Of a stretch of DNA of 5,872 nucleotides, positions 5,629-5,872 are shown piece by piece. The translations under genes were made by a program, and so were the position numbers. How positions within the stretch are numbered: position 1 is the first letter of the stretch; each line of letters opens with the position of its first letter. The notes beneath the pieces were generated by a model that had not been told where the DNA came from, did no database searches, and saw only the letters and a list, made by a program, of their open reading frames with translations. This stretch comes from Paracoccaceae bacterium (GTDB lineage: Bacteria > Pseudomonadota > Alphaproteobacteria > Rhodobacterales > Rhodobacteraceae), in contig JALSHK010000044.1 in assembly GCA_026982275.1 (NCBI GenBank), forward strand, positions 1-5,872. Direction: 5' to 3'.

Positions 5629-5872
5629 ATGTTTAACGCATTGATGGTTCGCAAAAATGACGAGGGCAAGACCTCGGCCCAAGTCGAGAAGATCAGCCTT
5701 GAGGATCTGCCCGAAGGGGAGGTGCTGGTGGCGGTTGAGTATTCCACCGTCAACTATAAAGACGGGCTGTGCATTGGCCCGGGTGGCGGCTTGGTGCGGA
5801 ATTACCCGCATGTGCCGGGCATTGATTTTGCCGGCACCGTCGAGGCGTCTGACGACCCGCGCTACAAGGCGG
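5629..5872 (+). CDS. acuI: AcuI/YhdH-type acryloyl-CoA reductase (MDR family), partial, C-terminus beyond the window
   Basis: Zinc-free medium-chain dehydrogenase/reductase of the YhdH/YhfP branch. AcuI reduces toxic acryloyl-CoA to propionyl-CoA with NADPH, protecting cells that make acrylate from DMSP or 3-hydroxypropionate. The 81 visible residues include YSTVNYKDGL (38-47), GPGGGLVRNYPHVPGIDFAG (50-69) and the following VEAS, which I recognise as AcuI-like; the nucleotide-binding Rossmann domain is off the window (full length about 330). Two in-frame starts exist: ATG 5623, overlapping the upstream TGA by 4 bp with AAGGA 8 nt before it, and ATG 5629 with GGAG (5618-5621) 7 nt before it. 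I chose 5629 because known homologues begin MFNAL and GGAG fits it. Either way it is tightly coupled to the acyl-CoA dehydrogenase. A general quinone-oxidoreductase-like role is the alternative. Confidence 0.88.
   Translation, partial: MFNALMVRKNDEGKTSAQVEKISLEDLPEGEVLVAVEYSTVNYKDGLCIGPGGGLVRNYPHVPGIDFAGTVEASDDPRYKA

Overview
The window looks like chromosomal DNA of a marine-type alphaproteobacterium, most likely Rhodobacterales (Roseobacter group). The reasons are the GC-rich, GC3-biased coding style, the AcuI-type acryloyl-CoA/MDR reductase at the right edge (its N-terminus closely matches, from memory, the roseobacter form), and the pairing of an Opp/Dpp-type peptide ABC transporter with M20 amidohydrolases. 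The genus cannot be fixed from the sequence alone.

Layout. (1) 1-748, minus strand: N-terminal three quarters of a DppD/OppD-type peptide ABC transporter ATPase, running off the left edge. (2) 749-907: divergent control region with a 6-bp dyad and short direct repeats. (3) 908-2071 and 2076-3245, plus strand: a two-gene operon of M20 metallohydrolases, an ArgE-like acetylornithine deacetylase and a HipO-like N-acyl-amino-acid amidohydrolase, 4 bp apart. (4) 3246-3470: convergent intergenic space with inverted repeats and one good intrinsic terminator reading on the minus strand. (5) 3471-4025, minus strand: a small secreted protein with signal peptide, Pro/Thr/Ala repeat, PepSY-like domain and a 53-residue Asp/Asn/Gly tail. 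(6) 4026-4456: a long control region with a nested symmetric repeat before the PepSY gene and two copies of a TTGACA-containing 11-mer before the next gene. (7) 4457-5626 and 5629-5872 (partial), plus strand: an acyl-CoA dehydrogenase translationally packed against acuI.

Working together. The left half reads as a scavenging module: a peptide-type ABC importer divergent from two amide-cleaving M20 enzymes, which would suit uptake and deacylation of N-acyl amino acids or small peptides. The right half reads as short-chain acyl-CoA metabolism: a flavin-dependent acyl-CoA dehydrogenase with Asp where most relatives have the catalytic Glu, paired with a probable NADPH-dependent acryloyl-CoA reductase. 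The PepSY gene between them is a separate unit with its own terminator.

I see no RNA genes, CRISPR array, insertion sequence, prophage gene or frank pseudogene. The best candidates for something undescribed are the acidic-tailed PepSY protein with its symmetric upstream repeat, and the Asp-type dehydrogenase.
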